Origin: Enterobacter ludwigii
Lineage (GTDB): Bacteria > Pseudomonadota > Gammaproteobacteria > Enterobacterales > Enterobacteriaceae
NCBI GenBank assembly: GCA_900068845.1
Contig: CEFQ01000098.1
Span: 26,389 to 90,388, forward strand
DNA: 64,000 nucleotides
Direction of reading: 5' to 3'
A program made the translations under genes and the position numbers. This document shows positions 25,907 through 35,676 of this stretch, piece by piece (position 1 is the stretch's first letter; every line of letters begins with the position of its first letter). The notes under the pieces were generated by a model, which saw only the letters and a list, made by a program, of their open reading frames with translations, did not search any database and was not told the DNA's origin.

Positions 25907-27079
25907 ATGATGAAACAGCAAACGTTGTCTAAAGAAGCAGCACGTGCGCGTCTGATTGCGCCAGAAGATATGGTGTCGTGCAATTTGGCGTTTATCGACT
26001 GCAAACTGCCGGGATCGCATCTGAAGCAGAATTATTCGTTTATTGGGCCGGGCGTCACGCAGTCGTCTGAGCAGGTTATTAATATTCCCGAAGCACACGG
26101 TTTTAATATTGGCGCCGCAGCCATGCCGAAAGGTGTTACCAACAATCTGCATCTGCATTTCACCGCCGAAGTGTTCCTGATTCATGAAGGACGCTGGCGG
26201 TTCCGCTGGGGCAATAAAGGTGAAGAATCACTGGAGCTTGAAGCGCCGGCAATAGTCAGCCTGCCAACCTGGATTTTCCGCGGGTTCACCAACGTTTCAA
26301 CCACCGATACCGATGGTTGGGTGTTTACCGTACTCGGCGGCGATAACACGGGCGGCATTATCTGGCATCCCGATGTGATGACGGCTGCGGCGGAATATGG
26401 GCTCTATCTCAGCCCTAATAACATGTTGATCGATACCGCAACTGGCGCGCCGATTCCGGATATCGCTGAACGTATGCCGCCATTGCCCGCTGCGGAGATG
26501 GCACAGTTACAGCATTTCACGCCCGAGCAAATGGCACAGTTCGCCGTTACCGGCGAGCAACGCGCATGGAGTCATCACGCGCTGCTGGATGCTGTATTGC
26601 CTGGACACGGTGCGCGTATCGCCCCCGTCATCGGTTATGGCATCAATCAGGACCGCCGGGTTGCTCCCCCCATCAGCACGCCACACGGCTTCTCGGTGGA
26701 GTGGCTGGCATTGCCCAATGCAGGCGAAGTGGGTACACATCGCTGCAAACAGGTGCAAGTGTTGATGGTATTTAAGGGCACCCTTACTGTGACCTTCAAT
26801 CGTGATGGTGAAGACGTGACCATTACTGCGCCGGAGCGTTCGGTGATTTCCGTACCGGCAGGCAGTTGGCGTCGCTATCAGGCACAAGATAATGAGTGTG
26901 AAGTTGTAATCACCACTGCGGGTGATGGACGAAAACAAGTGGAGTGGGATAAAACGATTGTCAATGCCGCCGCTGAGTTGGGATGGGCACTCGATCCAGA
27001 TGGCTATCTGGTGCGCCTGGCGCTGTTACCGCTGGTGGCACAGCGGGCAGGACGAAGACTGGCAACACAGCAGGCATAA
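25907..27079 (+). CDS. Bicupin protein with degenerate metal sites
   Basis: 390-residue protein with two cupin domains (about residues 60-150 and 235-345). The first has HxHxxxE (His82, His84, Glu88: LHLHFTAEVF), but the second cupin motif reads PTWIFRGFTN, with Arg where the last metal-binding His is expected. The second domain keeps one His (GTHRCKQVQ) and has Cys and Gln in place of the other ligands, and PAGSWRRY lacks the His too. It may be a dioxygenase or isomerase with an altered site, or a binding protein. AAGGAG precedes tandem ATGs at 25907 and 25910, and either could be used. Last gene of the six-gene unit. Confidence 0.75.
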   Translation: MMKQQTLSKEAARARLIAPEDMVSCNLAFIDCKLPGSHLKQNYSFIGPGVTQSSEQVINIPEAHGFNIGAAAMPKGVTNNLHLHFTAEVFLIHEGRWRFRWGNKGEESLELEAPAIVSLPTWIFRGFTNVSTTDTDGWVFTVLGGDNTGGIIWHPDVMTAAAEYGLYLSPNNMLIDTATGAPIPDIAERMPPLPAAEMAQLQHFTPEQMAQFAVTGEQRAWSHHALLDAVLPGHGARIAPVIGYGINQDRRVAPPISTPHGFSVEWLALPNAGEVGTHRCKQVQVLMVFKGTLTVTFNRDGEDVTITAPERSVISVPAGSWRRYQAQDNECEVVITTAGDGRKQVEWDKTIVNAAAELGWALDPDGYLVRLALLPLVAQRAGRRLATQQA

Positions 27080-27080
27080 A

Positions 27081-27112
27081 AAAACGGCCAGCATTATCGC
27101 TGGCCGTTTCTT
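27081..27112. terminator. Bidirectional terminator between the island and sbp
   Basis: AAAACGGCCAGC - ATTATC - GCTGGCCGTTTCTT. On the minus strand the tail is a run of seven or more T, so it is strongest for sbp; in the plus direction it ends the bicupin transcript. It marks the right edge of the inserted island. Confidence 0.88.
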
Positions 27113-27118
27113 GATTCG

Positions 27119-28108
27119 TTAAGGTTTCATCACCTGATCATAGCTGCCGCCATCAGCGAAGTGGGTTTTCTGGGCTTGTGTCCAGCCACCAAACTTGCTG
27201 TCGATGGTGAACAGTTTCACCGGCGCGAATTTATTCGCAAACTTCTTGGCTACCGTTTCGTCACGTGGACGGTAGAAGTTCTCTGCGGCAATGGTCTGGC
27301 CTTCCGGCGAATAGAGATACTTGAGGTATTCTTCGGCCACTTTACGGGTGCCCTGCTCGTCGACCACTTTATCCACCACCGAAACCGTTGGCTCTGCCAG
27401 AATCGATTCGCTTGGGGTGACAATTTCGAACTTGTCTTTACCCAGCTTATCCACCGCCAGATAAGCTTCGTTTTCCCACGCAATCAGCACATCACCAATT
27501 CCACGTTCTACGAAGGTATTAGTCGCACCACGTGCGCCGGAATCCTGTACTTCAACGTTCTTAAACAGCGATTTCACGTAAGCCAGGGCTTTAGCCTGAT
27601 CGCCACTGTTTTGATCCAGTGCCCAACCCCATGCAGCTAAATAGTTCCAGCGTGCCCCGCCCGACGTTTTCGGGTTTGGCGTGATAACGGAAACGCCTGG
27701 TTTGATCAGATCTGGCCAATCATGAATGCCTTTGGGGTTGCCTTTGCGCACCAGGAACACGATGGTCGAGGTGTATGGCGCGGAGTTGTCCGGCAGGCGT
27801 TTAATCCAATCTTTATTGATACGACCACGGTCAGCAATAGCATCCACATCGGATTGCAACGCCAGCGTAACCACATCAGCACGGATACCATTGATCACGG
27901 AGGTCGCTTGTTTACCCGATCCGCCGTGCGACTGGCGAATCACCACGTTGTCGCCGGTTTCCTGCTTGTAGTGCGCGCTAAATGCTTTGTTGTACTGCTC
28001 GTACAGCTCACGGGTAGGATCGTAAGAGACGTTTAACAGCTGAATATCCTTTGCCAGAACACTGGTTGAAGCCAGTAACAGGGTGACTCCAATACTCCAC
28101 TTATTCAT
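27119..28108 (-). CDS. sbp: Sbp, periplasmic sulfate-binding protein
   Basis: Binding component of the sulfate/thiosulfate ABC importer (CysTWA). Sec signal peptide [19 protein letters not shown], cleaved before [16 protein letters not shown], which is the E. coli mature N-terminus. 329 residues in total, as in E. coli, with sulfate-site segments SHGGSGKQA and [11 protein letters not shown] conserved. The ATG at 28108 has GGGAG upstream; a longer frame is spurious. In E. coli sbp is CysB-activated and lies between cdh and pfkA; here the island separates it from cdh. Confidence 0.97.
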   Translation of the reverse strand: MNKWSIGVTLLLASTSVLAKDIQLLNVSYDPTRELYEQYNKAFSAHYKQETGDNVVIRQSHGGSGKQATSVINGIRADVVTLALQSDVDAIADRGRINKDWIKRLPDNSAPYTSTIVFLVRKGNPKGIHDWPDLIKPGVSVITPNPKTSGGARWNYLAAWGWALDQNSGDQAKALAYVKSLFKNVEVQDSGARGATNTFVERGIGDVLIAWENEAYLAVDKLGKDKFEIVTPSESILAEPTVSVVDKVVDEQGTRKVAEEYLKYLYSPEGQTIAAENFYRPRDETVAKKFANKFAPVKLFTIDSKFGGWTQAQKTHFADGGSYDQVMKP

Positions 28109-28214
28109 TGCTTGCTCTCCCGAGGTCGTTATAGAACAAGACTGACACAAACTTATCCATGGATTAAAGAATTAAAAATAAGCTGTTATAACCGTGTGGA
28201 ATATGTGCAGGGAT

Positions 28215-28240
28215 AAAAAAGGCGCGAATCTCATCGCGCC
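28215..28240 (-). terminator. Intrinsic terminator after pfkA
   Basis: On the minus strand GGCGCG - ATGAGATT - CGCGCC followed by six T, 15 bases after the pfkA stop. Confidence 0.9.
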
Positions 28241-28254
28241 TTAGTGCTGAATGA

Positions 28255-29217
28255 TTAATAGAGTTTTTTCGCGGTATCGAGCCAGTCACGTTTGAACGGA
28301 CGCTTCATGTTTTCAATTGCGTCGATGATGTCGTGATGCACCATCTTCTCGTTCTGGATACCGACGCAACGCCCGCCATAACCTTGCAGCAGCAGCTCAA
28401 TGGAGTAAGAACCCATGCGCGAGGCGAGGATGCGGTCATAAGCACAAGGTGCGCCGCCACGCTGAATATGACCCAGCACAGTCGCGCGGGTTTCACGTTT
28501 GGTTTCAGCCTCAATGAAGTGAGCCAGATCGTCGATATCACAGATGTGCTCGGTGATCGCCACAATGGCGTGTTTTTTGCCTTTGGCGATGCCGGCCTTA
28601 ATCTCGGAAACCAGCTCTTCACGGGTATACGGGATTTCTGGCAACACGATGAATTCACAACCGCCGGCAATGGCTGCCGCCAGCGTTAAATCGCCGCAAT
28701 AACGGCCCATCACTTCGACGATGGAGATACGCTGATGGGAAGATGAGGTGTCACGCAGGCGGTCAATCGCTTCAACCACGGTTTCCAACGCAGTGAAATA
28801 ACCGATGGTGTAATCGGTGCCCGCCACGTCGTTATCGATGGTGCCCGGTAAGCCAATGCACGGGAAGCCCATTTCGGTCAGGCGCTTCGCACCCATGTAG
28901 GAACCATCACCGCCGATAACCACCAGCGCATCGATACCGCGCTTTTTCATGTTATCAATCGCGGTCTGGCGCACTTCATCGTTACGGAATTCTGGAAAGC
29001 GTGCGGAGCCGAGGAAAGTGCCGCCACGGTTGATCATGTCTGACACGCTGTAGCGGTCGAGGTTAATCATGCGATCTTCGTACAATCCCAGATAGCCGTC
29101 GTAAATACCAAAAACTTCCAGTCCTTCACTCAGCGCGGAACGTACAACTCCGCGAATGGCTGCGTTCATGCCTGGGGCGTCGCCGCCGCTGGTCAATACT
29201 CCGATTTTTTTGATCAT
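28255..29217 (-). CDS. pfkA: PfkA, 6-phosphofructokinase I
   Basis: ATP-dependent kinase forming fructose-1,6-bisphosphate, the committed step of glycolysis. 320 residues as in E. coli, with ATP-binding [10 protein letters not shown] near the N-terminus, catalytic [15 protein letters not shown] (Asp of TIDND) and the effector-site RRGG-like [13 protein letters not shown]. The ATG at 29217 ([12 protein letters not shown]) matches the family; an upstream ATG would add seven residues. A TATACT -10 hexamer (29312-29317, minus strand) lies about 95 bases upstream. Confidence 0.98.
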   Translation of the reverse strand: MIKKIGVLTSGGDAPGMNAAIRGVVRSALSEGLEVFGIYDGYLGLYEDRMINLDRYSVSDMINRGGTFLGSARFPEFRNDEVRQTAIDNMKKRGIDALVVIGGDGSYMGAKRLTEMGFPCIGLPGTIDNDVAGTDYTIGYFTALETVVEAIDRLRDTSSSHQRISIVEVMGRYCGDLTLAAAIAGGCEFIVLPEIPYTREELVSEIKAGIAKGKKHAIVAITEHICDIDDLAHFIEAETKRETRATVLGHIQRGGAPCAYDRILASRMGSYSIELLLQGYGGRCVGIQNEKMVHHDIIDAIENMKRPFKRDWLDTAKKLY

Positions 29218-29426
29218 GACAACCTCTGGATTGTTCAAAAACTAAGGATTATTCCTGCCATGTGTCCGGCGTGGACCAGCTCGCGATCGCATGGCTTAAT
29301 AGTTGCAGAATAGTATATCAAAGGCTTGATGCTGAATTGATTCAGGTCAGACAAGTTTTCTCTAATTTTTTACAGAGTTGTTAGCGTTACGTCACTTTTT
29401 TTGTGTAATTGCATGATTTTAAATCG

Positions 29427-30329
29427 CTAACCTTGAAAAAAGCCGTGTTGATTGCTCGGTACAACAGAGCAGGGATCTTGATGGATAATCACGTCTGAAC
29501 CGGGAAACTTCTTTAGTAACGCCTGCTCAATTTGATCCGCCACCTGATGCGCCTGCACCAACGGTAGCTGATCTTCCATCTCCAGATGCAGCTGGATGAA
29601 ACGTGTGGGGCCTGATTGTCGTGTGCGTAGCGCATGCGCGCCGCGTACGCCAGGCCAGTTGGTCACCACGTTAATAATTTCCTGCGTTTCATGCTCAGGC
29701 AGTACGCGGTCTAATAGCGCCTGTACGGCCTCATAACCCATCCGCAAGGCGTTGTAGAGAATGTAAACGCCAATGCCGAGCGCGAACAAAGCATCCACCC
29801 GTACAAAACCATAGCTGCTCAAACCGAGAGCAACCAATATTGCGCCGTTCATCACCACATCAGATTGATAGTGCAGCATGTCCGCACGAATCGCCTGACT
29901 TCGTGTGCGACGCACCACCCAACGCTGAAAGGCAACCAACGTCAGGGTGGAAAATAGCGCAATCACCGTCACCACAATGCCCACCAGCGGGGCATGCAAG
30001 GTTTCGGGCGATGCCAGATGCTGAATGCCGGTGAGAAACAGAAACAGCGCCGATCCGGAGATAAACATGCTCTGTGCCAGTGCGGCGAGTGATTCCGCTT
30101 TACCGTGGCCGAAGGTGTGATCATCATCGGCTGGCTGCAGCGAATAGCGCACCACCAGCAAGTTTGTAAGTGAAGCGGCGATATCCACTAAGGAATCCAC
30201 CAAAGCCGCCAACATGCTGACTGAACCGGTATGCCACCAGGCAAATATTTTCACAATTAACAGCACCGTGGCCAGCGTGGTCGCCGCCAGCGCCGCCCGA
30301 TTGACTAACTTTGCATAGGAAGAATCCAT
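29427..30329 (-). CDS. fieF: FieF, cation-efflux pump (iron/zinc)
   Basis: Cation-diffusion-facilitator antiporter exporting Zn(II) and Fe(II) in exchange for protons; six membrane helices, Y-shaped homodimer. 300 residues, the same length as E. coli YiiP/FieF. The transport site residues are visible as ALVDSLVD and MLHYQSDV, and the cytoplasmic metal-binding domain as [14 protein letters not shown] and VIIHQDPC. The ATG at 30329 has GAGG upstream. It keeps its position between pfkA and cpxP. Confidence 0.97.
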   Translation of the reverse strand: MDSSYAKLVNRAALAATTLATVLLIVKIFAWWHTGSVSMLAALVDSLVDIAASLTNLLVVRYSLQPADDDHTFGHGKAESLAALAQSMFISGSALFLFLTGIQHLASPETLHAPLVGIVVTVIALFSTLTLVAFQRWVVRRTRSQAIRADMLHYQSDVVMNGAILVALGLSSYGFVRVDALFALGIGVYILYNALRMGYEAVQALLDRVLPEHETQEIINVVTNWPGVRGAHALRTRQSGPTRFIQLHLEMEDQLPLVQAHQVADQIEQALLKKFPGSDVIIHQDPCSVVPSNQHGFFQG

Positions 30330-30460
30330 GCCATGCCTCGCCAGGTCGCACATATCAAAGGTACGGCCTTTTCGTCGTAAGATGGCTAAACCTTATCATC
30401 GGCAGAAGTGTGCTGCATGGTTGAATTTTAAGGCAATGATGTTAGAGAGAAATGACAGGC

Positions 30461-30518
30461 AAAAAAAACCCCCGCGTCATGCGGGGGAAGACAGGGATGG
30501 TGTCTATGGCAAGGAAAA
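30461..30518 (-). ncRNA. cpxQ: CpxQ small RNA (3' UTR of cpxP)
   Basis: Minus strand, beginning TTTTCCTTGCCATAGACACC about 14 bases after the cpxP stop and ending in a GC-rich hairpin (CCCCCGC / GCGGGGG) with eight T. The 5' part, including the seed region, matches my memory of Salmonella/E. coli CpxQ essentially base for base, and the length (58) is the same. CpxQ is released from cpxP mRNA by RNase E, binds Hfq and represses envelope-protein mRNAs under Cpx stress. The terminator also ends the cpxP transcript. Confidence 0.92.
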
Positions 30519-30531
30519 CAGGGATACTATG

Positions 30532-31044
30532 TTACTGGTTACTGCTGGTACTACTCACTGCTTGCAGCGGTGATGATGGCTGCAATCCTGAGAGCCGACG
30601 AACTTCAGCCAATCGTCGCTCATAATTCTTCTGCAATGTCGCTTGCTGTGCAGGCGTTAGCAGGTGGTACATCTGATTACGAACCCGAGCCATCTCGACT
30701 TGCTGCTCTACTGCTGCGCGGGCTTGTTTCTCTGCCTGCTGTCGGATAGCCGATTCATTAAATTTGTCTGCAATGACAAGGTCATGCATAGTTTCTATGT
30801 CTTGAACGCTGATTGCTGGGCGTTCGTGTCGCGCTTGCTGCATCAGGTCTCGCATCTGTTGCCGCTGTTGTTCAGTCAGCTCAATGCCATCGAACATGTA
30901 GCTTTGCGGATTTTGCGTCATACTGCCTGTCGTCAATCCGCTGTTCGGATGCATCTCGTCAATCGTCGTCGTGTCTGCTGCTTCGGCGCTGGCGTGACTG
31001 AGAACCATCGCTGAGGCAATGACGACGGCGGTTAAGTAGCGCAT
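30532..31044 (-). CDS. cpxP: CpxP, periplasmic inhibitor of the Cpx response
   Basis: Periplasmic Spy-like adaptor that keeps CpxA off and is degraded with misfolded proteins by DegP. Signal peptide MRYLTAVVIASAMVLSHASA, likely cleaved before EAAD. Two LTxxQ motifs of the family are visible: LTEQQRQQMRDLM (about 56) and LTPAQQATL (about 126). 170 residues against 166 in E. coli. I chose the ATG at 31044, with GGGAG upstream; the longer frame runs through the promoter region. Divergent from cpxRA with a shared CpxR box. Confidence 0.95.
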   Translation of the reverse strand: MRYLTAVVIASAMVLSHASAEAADTTTIDEMHPNSGLTTGSMTQNPQSYMFDGIELTEQQRQQMRDLMQQARHERPAISVQDIETMHDLVIADKFNESAIRQQAEKQARAAVEQQVEMARVRNQMYHLLTPAQQATLQKNYERRLAEVRRLSGLQPSSPLQAVSSTSSNQ

Positions 31045-31124
31045 CGTTAACTCCCAGTTCGTTCCGTTTTGCGATTCAACGAGAGCCAGTGTACGGCGGT
31101 GGCTGCAAACATCCGTCAGGGGGT

Positions 31125-31139
31125 GTAAAACTACGTAAA
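31125..31139. promoter_or_regulatory. CpxR box in the cpxP-cpxR gap
   Basis: GTAAA - ACTAC - GTAAA fits the CpxR consensus GTAAA-N5-GTAAA exactly. It lies between the divergent cpxP and cpxRA genes, 81 bases before cpxP and 56 before cpxR, as expected for autoactivation. Confidence 0.92.
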
Positions 31140-31194
31140 GCGTTGGATTGCAAGTCAAGGAACACGGTATTTTGCCTGCGGAGGGCAATAAAAA

Positions 31195-31893
31195 ATGAAT
31201 AAAATCCTGTTGGTTGATGACGACCGCGAATTAACTTCGCTGCTTAAAGAACTGCTTGAGATGGAAGGTTTTGAAGTCATTGTGGCAAGCGATGGTGAGC
31301 AGGCGCTTAACCTGTTAGACAACACCGTGGACTTGCTTTTACTTGATGTGATGATGCCGAAGAAGAACGGTATCGACACGTTGAAAGAACTACGCCAACA
31401 GCACCAAACTCCGGTCATAATGCTGACTGCACGTGGCAGCGAACTGGACCGAGTTCTCGGCCTTGAACTCGGCGCGGACGACTACCTGCCGAAACCGTTT
31501 AACGATCGCGAACTGGTGGCGCGTATCCGTGCCATTTTGCGCCGTTCAAACTGGAGCGAGCAGCAGCAACAGCACGACAACAGTTCGCCAACGTTGGAAG
31601 TGGATTGCCTGCGCCTGAATCCAGGTCGTCAGGAAGCCAGCTTCGATAGTGAAACGTTGGATCTCACCGGCACCGAATTCACTCTGCTCTATTTGCTGGC
31701 ACAGCATCTGGGTCAGGTGGTATCACGTGAGCATCTTAGTCAGGAAGTGTTAGGCAAACGTCTGACACCGTTTGACCGTGCTATCGATATGCACATTTCT
31801 AACCTGCGTCGTAAATTGCCGGAACGTCGTGATGGTCATCCGTGGTTTAAAACCCTGCGCGGACGCGGCTATCTGATGGTTTCGGTATCATGA
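31195..31893 (+). CDS. cpxR: CpxR, envelope-stress response regulator
   Basis: OmpR/PhoB-family regulator phosphorylated by CpxA. Receiver domain with acidic pocket DDD (residues 8-10), phosphoryl-acceptor Asp51 (LLLLDVMMP) and the Lys of LPKPF (about 102); C-terminal winged helix from about 135 (LTGTEFTLLYLLAQ). 232 residues as in E. coli. Its stop overlaps the cpxA start (ATGA), coupling the two. Confidence 0.98.
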   Translation: MNKILLVDDDRELTSLLKELLEMEGFEVIVASDGEQALNLLDNTVDLLLLDVMMPKKNGIDTLKELRQQHQTPVIMLTARGSELDRVLGLELGADDYLPKPFNDRELVARIRAILRRSNWSEQQQQHDNSSPTLEVDCLRLNPGRQEASFDSETLDLTGTEFTLLYLLAQHLGQVVSREHLSQEVLGKRLTPFDRAIDMHISNLRRKLPERRDGHPWFKTLRGRGYLMVSVS

Positions 31894-33266
31894 TAGGAAG
31901 TTTAACTACTCGCATCTTCGCCATCTTCTGGCTCACGCTAGCGTTGGTGTTGATGCTGGTTTTAATGGTGCCCAAACTCGATTCGCGCCAGATGACAGCG
32001 TTACTGGAAAGCGAGCAGCGTCAGGGCACCATGATTGAACAGCACGTTGAAGCGGAATTGTCTCAGGATCCACCGAACGACTTGATGTGGTGGCGTCGGC
32101 TGTTCCGCTCCATCGATAAATGGGCACCGCCCGGCCAGCGTTTACTCTTGGTTACCAGCGAAGGCCGCGTGATTGGCGCGCAGCACAACGAAATGCAGAT
32201 CATTCGCAACTTCATTGGCCAGTCTGATAATGCCGATCATCCGCAGAAGAAGAAGTATGGTCGCGTTGAGATGGTGGGCCCCTTCGCCGTCCGCGATGGC
32301 GAAGACAACTATCAGCTCTATCTGATTCGTCCTGCTACCAGCTCGCAACTCGACTTCGTCAATCTGCTGTTTGATCGTCCGCTGCTATTGCTGATTGTCA
32401 CCATGCTGATTAGCTCGCCGCTGCTGCTGTGGCTGGCATGGAGTCTGGCGCGTCCGGCGCGCAAACTTAAATATGCTGCGGATGAAGTGGCGAGCGGCAA
32501 TTTGCGTCAGCATCCGGAACTGGAATCAGGGCCGCAGGAATTCCTGGCCGCGGGTTCCAGTTTCAACCAAATGGTGAGCGCGCTCGAACGCATGATGACT
32601 GCGCAGCAGCGCTTGCTGTCTGACATCAGTCATGAATTACGGACGCCGTTAACCCGCTTGCAGCTGGCAACAGCGCTGCTGCGTCGTCGTAATGGTGAAG
32701 GTAAAGAGTTACAGCGTATTGAAACTGAAGCGCAGCGCCTTGATGGCATGATTAACGATTTGCTAGTGCTGTCACGCACGCAGCACAACAACGCGCTGGT
32801 TAGCGAGGCGATGAAAGCTAATCAGCTGTGGAACGGCGTGCTGGAAGATGCCAAATTTGAAGCCGAGCAGATGGGCAAGCTGATGGATGTACCTTATCCG
32901 CCAGGCCCGTGGCCGCTTTATGGGAATCCGCATGCGTTGGAGAGTGCGCTGGAGAATATCGTGCGTAATGCGTTGCGCTATTCAAACTCACACATCAGCG
33001 TTAGCTTTTCGGTGGATATTGAAGGCATCACCATCCATGTAGATGATGATGGTCCTGGCGTCAGCCCAGAGGATCGCGAGCAGATATTCCGTCCGTTCTA
33101 TCGTACTGATGAAGCGCGCGACCGTGAATCCGGCGGTACGGGTTTAGGTCTGGCGATTGTTGAAACGGCTGTCCAGCAGCACCGCGGTTGGGTCAAAGCC
33201 GATGATAGCCCGTTAGGCGGTTTGCGCCTCACGCTCTGGCTGCCGCTGTACTCCGCACGCCAATAA
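31890..33266 (+). CDS. cpxA: CpxA, envelope-stress sensor histidine kinase
   Basis: Inner-membrane kinase sensing misfolded envelope proteins. Two membrane helices (about 8-28 and 165-185) enclose a periplasmic sensor domain; then HAMP, the H-box [15 protein letters not shown] with His248, and an ATPase domain with N box [11 protein letters not shown] and G boxes DDDGPGV and GGTGLGL. 458 residues against 457. Four-base overlap with cpxR. Confidence 0.98.
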   Translation: MIGSLTTRIFAIFWLTLALVLMLVLMVPKLDSRQMTALLESEQRQGTMIEQHVEAELSQDPPNDLMWWRRLFRSIDKWAPPGQRLLLVTSEGRVIGAQHNEMQIIRNFIGQSDNADHPQKKKYGRVEMVGPFAVRDGEDNYQLYLIRPATSSQLDFVNLLFDRPLLLLIVTMLISSPLLLWLAWSLARPARKLKYAADEVASGNLRQHPELESGPQEFLAAGSSFNQMVSALERMMTAQQRLLSDISHELRTPLTRLQLATALLRRRNGEGKELQRIETEAQRLDGMINDLLVLSRTQHNNALVSEAMKANQLWNGVLEDAKFEAEQMGKLMDVPYPPGPWPLYGNPHALESALENIVRNALRYSNSHISVSFSVDIEGITIHVDDDGPGVSPEDREQIFRPFYRTDEARDRESGGTGLGLAIVETAVQQHRGWVKADDSPLGGLRLTLWLPLYSARQ

Positions 33267-33301
33267 TTTGTTATGCTTCGGCCCTCGTTTCTGGGGGCCT
33301 T

Positions 33302-33775
33302 ATGCTAAACATTGTTTTATTTGAACCTGAAATCCCACCTAATACCGGCAACATCATCCGTCTGTGCGCGAATACCGGTTTCCAGTTACACCTTATCGAA
33401 CCGCTAGGTTTTGCCTGGGATGATAAGCGCCTGCGTCGCGCTGGGCTGGATTACCACGAATATACCGCCTTAAAAAAACACGCAAATTACGCGGCATTTC
33501 TGACGTCAGAAGCCCCGCAGCGCCTGTTTGCACTCACCACCAAAGGTACGCCAGCGCACAGCGCGGTGAGCTATCAGAAAGGCGATTATTTGATATTTGG
33601 TCCAGAGAGCCGCGGATTACCGGGGGAGATTCTCAATGCACTGCCGGCTGAGCAGAAAATACGTATTCCCATGATGGCGGAAAGCCGCAGCATGAATCTC
33701 TCTAATGCGGTGTCTGTCGTGGTCTATGAAGCGTGGCGCCAGCTTGATTATGCTGGCGCACTGATCAAGGGTTAA
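33302..33775 (+). CDS. trmL: TrmL, tRNA (cytidine/uridine-2'-O)-methyltransferase
   Basis: SPOUT-class methyltransferase that 2'-O-methylates the wobble nucleotide of tRNA-Leu isoacceptors. 157 residues as in E. coli (YibK), with the N-terminal [19 protein letters not shown] and the knot-region motifs FGPESRGLP and [27 protein letters not shown] hairpin lies over its ribosome-binding region. It starts 35 bases after cpxA, a junction not found in E. coli, and its stop codon overlaps that of convergent cysE. Confidence 0.97.
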   Translation: MLNIVLFEPEIPPNTGNIIRLCANTGFQLHLIEPLGFAWDDKRLRRAGLDYHEYTALKKHANYAAFLTSEAPQRLFALTTKGTPAHSAVSYQKGDYLIFGPESRGLPGEILNALPAEQKIRIPMMAESRSMNLSNAVSVVVYEAWRQLDYAGALIKG

Positions 33776-34587
33776 ATGCCGTCGCCATACTCAAAGCCAG
33801 CGCCGTTAAAGTGTTGATCCATATCCATCGCCGGTTTATCGCTGGTGGGTTTGCCGACAATGCGCGCTGGCACGCCAGCAGCAGTGGTATGCGGTGGTAC
33901 GGGCTGAAGAACCACAGAACCCGCCCCGATTTTCGCCCCGCGTCCCACTTCAATGTTACCCAGAATCTTGGCACCCGCGCCAATCATCACGCCTTCACGG
34001 ATCTTCGGATGGCGATCGCCGCTGGTTTTACCCGTACCGCCCAGCGTCACCGATTGCAAGATTGAAACATCATTTTCAATGATCGCCGTTTCGCCGATGA
34101 CAATGCCAGTGGCATGGTCAAGCATGATGCCGCGGCCAATGCGCGCCGCCGGGTGAATATCCACGGCAAACGAGACGGAAATTTCGTTCTGCAGATAGAC
34201 AGCCAGCGCGCGGCGGCCCTCTTTCCACAGCCAATGGCCGATGCGATAAGCCTGCAAGGCGTGGAAGCCTTTCAGATAGAGCAGCGGCGTGGAGTATTTA
34301 TCAACAGCGGGATCGCGCTGGCGTACAGCCTGAATATCGTAGGCCGCGGAGACAATCATCTCTGGGTCTTCTCGGTAGGCTTCTTCTACGATTTCGCGGA
34401 TGGCAATGGCTGGCATGATAGGATTCGCCAGCTTGTTGGCGAGCATGTAACTGAGTGCGCTACCGAGGTTTTCGTGTTTAAGCAATGTCGCATGGTAAAA
34501 GCTGGCCAGCATCGGTTCACAGTCGGCCAGGGCTCTGGCTTCAGCTTTGATATGGTTCCAGACCAGTTCTAACTCTTCAGACGACAT
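33772..34587 (-). CDS. cysE: CysE, serine O-acetyltransferase
   Basis: First enzyme of cysteine synthesis, making O-acetylserine from serine and acetyl-CoA; feedback-inhibited by cysteine. 271 residues (273 in E. coli): N-terminal alpha-helical domain, then a left-handed beta-helix of hexapeptide repeats from about 140 ([17 protein letters not shown], catalytic Asp and His). The C-terminal tail that binds CysK ends in Ile (GDGI), as required for the cysteine synthase complex. A terminator lies just upstream, between gpsA and this gene. GGGAG ribosome-binding site. Confidence 0.97.
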   Translation of the reverse strand: MSSEELELVWNHIKAEARALADCEPMLASFYHATLLKHENLGSALSYMLANKLANPIMPAIAIREIVEEAYREDPEMIVSAAYDIQAVRQRDPAVDKYSTPLLYLKGFHALQAYRIGHWLWKEGRRALAVYLQNEISVSFAVDIHPAARIGRGIMLDHATGIVIGETAIIENDVSILQSVTLGGTGKTSGDRHPKIREGVMIGAGAKILGNIEVGRGAKIGAGSVVLQPVPPHTTAAGVPARIVGKPTSDKPAMDMDQHFNGAGFEYGDGI

Positions 34588-34604
34588 TGCTGTATGCTCC
34601 CGAT

Positions 34605-34628
34605 AAAAAAAGCGCCTGATGGGGCGCT
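34605..34628 (-). terminator. Terminator or attenuator between gpsA and cysE
   Basis: On the minus strand AGCGCC - CCATCA - GGCGCT followed by six or more T. It lies 29 bases after the gpsA stop and only 18 bases before the cysE start codon, so it can limit cysE transcription from the upstream operon. Confidence 0.8.
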
Positions 34629-34656
34629 ACAGGTGGTGACGCTGGCGCATCCTGCT

Positions 34657-35676
34657 TCAGCTTTGGCTGTTTTCGTCCTTCCTTGCACGGCCAAGTAAGG
34701 TCAATGCTGCCTCTCGCGCTGATTTTCCGCAATAGAGCACCTGATAAATCTGCTCGGTAATGGGCATTTCTACGCCGACGCGAGCTGCCAATGCTTTGAC
34801 TTCTTTAGTGTTTCTATAGCCTTCTACAACTTGTCCGATAATGCGTTGCGCCTCGTCAACGCTCTCGCCTTGCCCCAGCATCATGCCAAAACGACGATTG
34901 CGCGACTGATTATCGGTACAGGTCAGCACCAAGTCGCCTAAACCGGCCATACCCATAAAGGTGGTGGCATCCGCACCCAACGCGGCGCCAAGACGGCTCA
35001 TTTCCGTCAGGCCACGCGTAATCAGCGCGGTACGCGCATTGGCACCAAAGCCAATGCCGTCTGAAATCCCCGCACCAATCGCAATCACGTTCTTCACCGC
35101 GCCACCTAATTGCACGCCGATGAAATCCTGATTGTTGTAGACGCGGAAACTCTTCCCGCAGTGCAGCTTTTGCTGCAGATCCTCTGCAAACTGCGCGTCG
35201 GTAGCTGCCAGTGCAATCGCCGTTGGCATGCCTGCTGCTAGCTCTTTAGCAAAAGTTGGCCCGGAAATCACCGCTAACGGAATCGCATCCCCAAGGATTT
35301 CACGCGCCACGTCCTGCAGTAACCGGCCGGTCTCTTTTTCCAGCCCTTTGGTTGCCCAGACAATCCGCGAATCGGCACGCAAATGCGGCTTAAGCTGCGT
35401 TAGCACATCACCAAATACATGGCTCGGTACCACGACCAGCAGATCGCGACTGGCGTTAACCACGGTAGCCAAATCGGCTTCAGGAACGAGATTGTCAGGG
35501 AAAGGAACATCAGGCAGGAAAGCAGCATTGCAGCGGTCAGCTTGCAGCTGCGCCACGCTTTGTGGATTGTGGCCCCAGAGCAGAACCGGGTGGCCGTTAC
35601 GGGCCAGCGTAATGGCCAATGCGGTGCCGTACGAGCCGGCACCGATGACGCTAATTGAAGCGTTGAGGGTAGTCAT
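34657..35676 (-). CDS. gpsA: GpsA, NAD(P)-dependent glycerol-3-phosphate dehydrogenase
   Basis: Cytoplasmic enzyme reducing dihydroxyacetone phosphate to sn-glycerol-3-phosphate for phospholipid synthesis. 339 residues as in E. coli. Rossmann motif GAGSYG (residues 12-17), KGLEKETG, and catalytic Lys segment [14 protein letters not shown]. The start codon shares one base with the secB stop (TGATG), so translation is coupled. Confidence 0.97.
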   Translation of the reverse strand: MTTLNASISVIGAGSYGTALAITLARNGHPVLLWGHNPQSVAQLQADRCNAAFLPDVPFPDNLVPEADLATVVNASRDLLVVVPSHVFGDVLTQLKPHLRADSRIVWATKGLEKETGRLLQDVAREILGDAIPLAVISGPTFAKELAAGMPTAIALAATDAQFAEDLQQKLHCGKSFRVYNNQDFIGVQLGGAVKNVIAIGAGISDGIGFGANARTALITRGLTEMSRLGAALGADATTFMGMAGLGDLVLTCTDNQSRNRRFGMMLGQGESVDEAQRIIGQVVEGYRNTKEVKALAARVGVEMPITEQIYQVLYCGKSAREAALTLLGRARKDENSQS

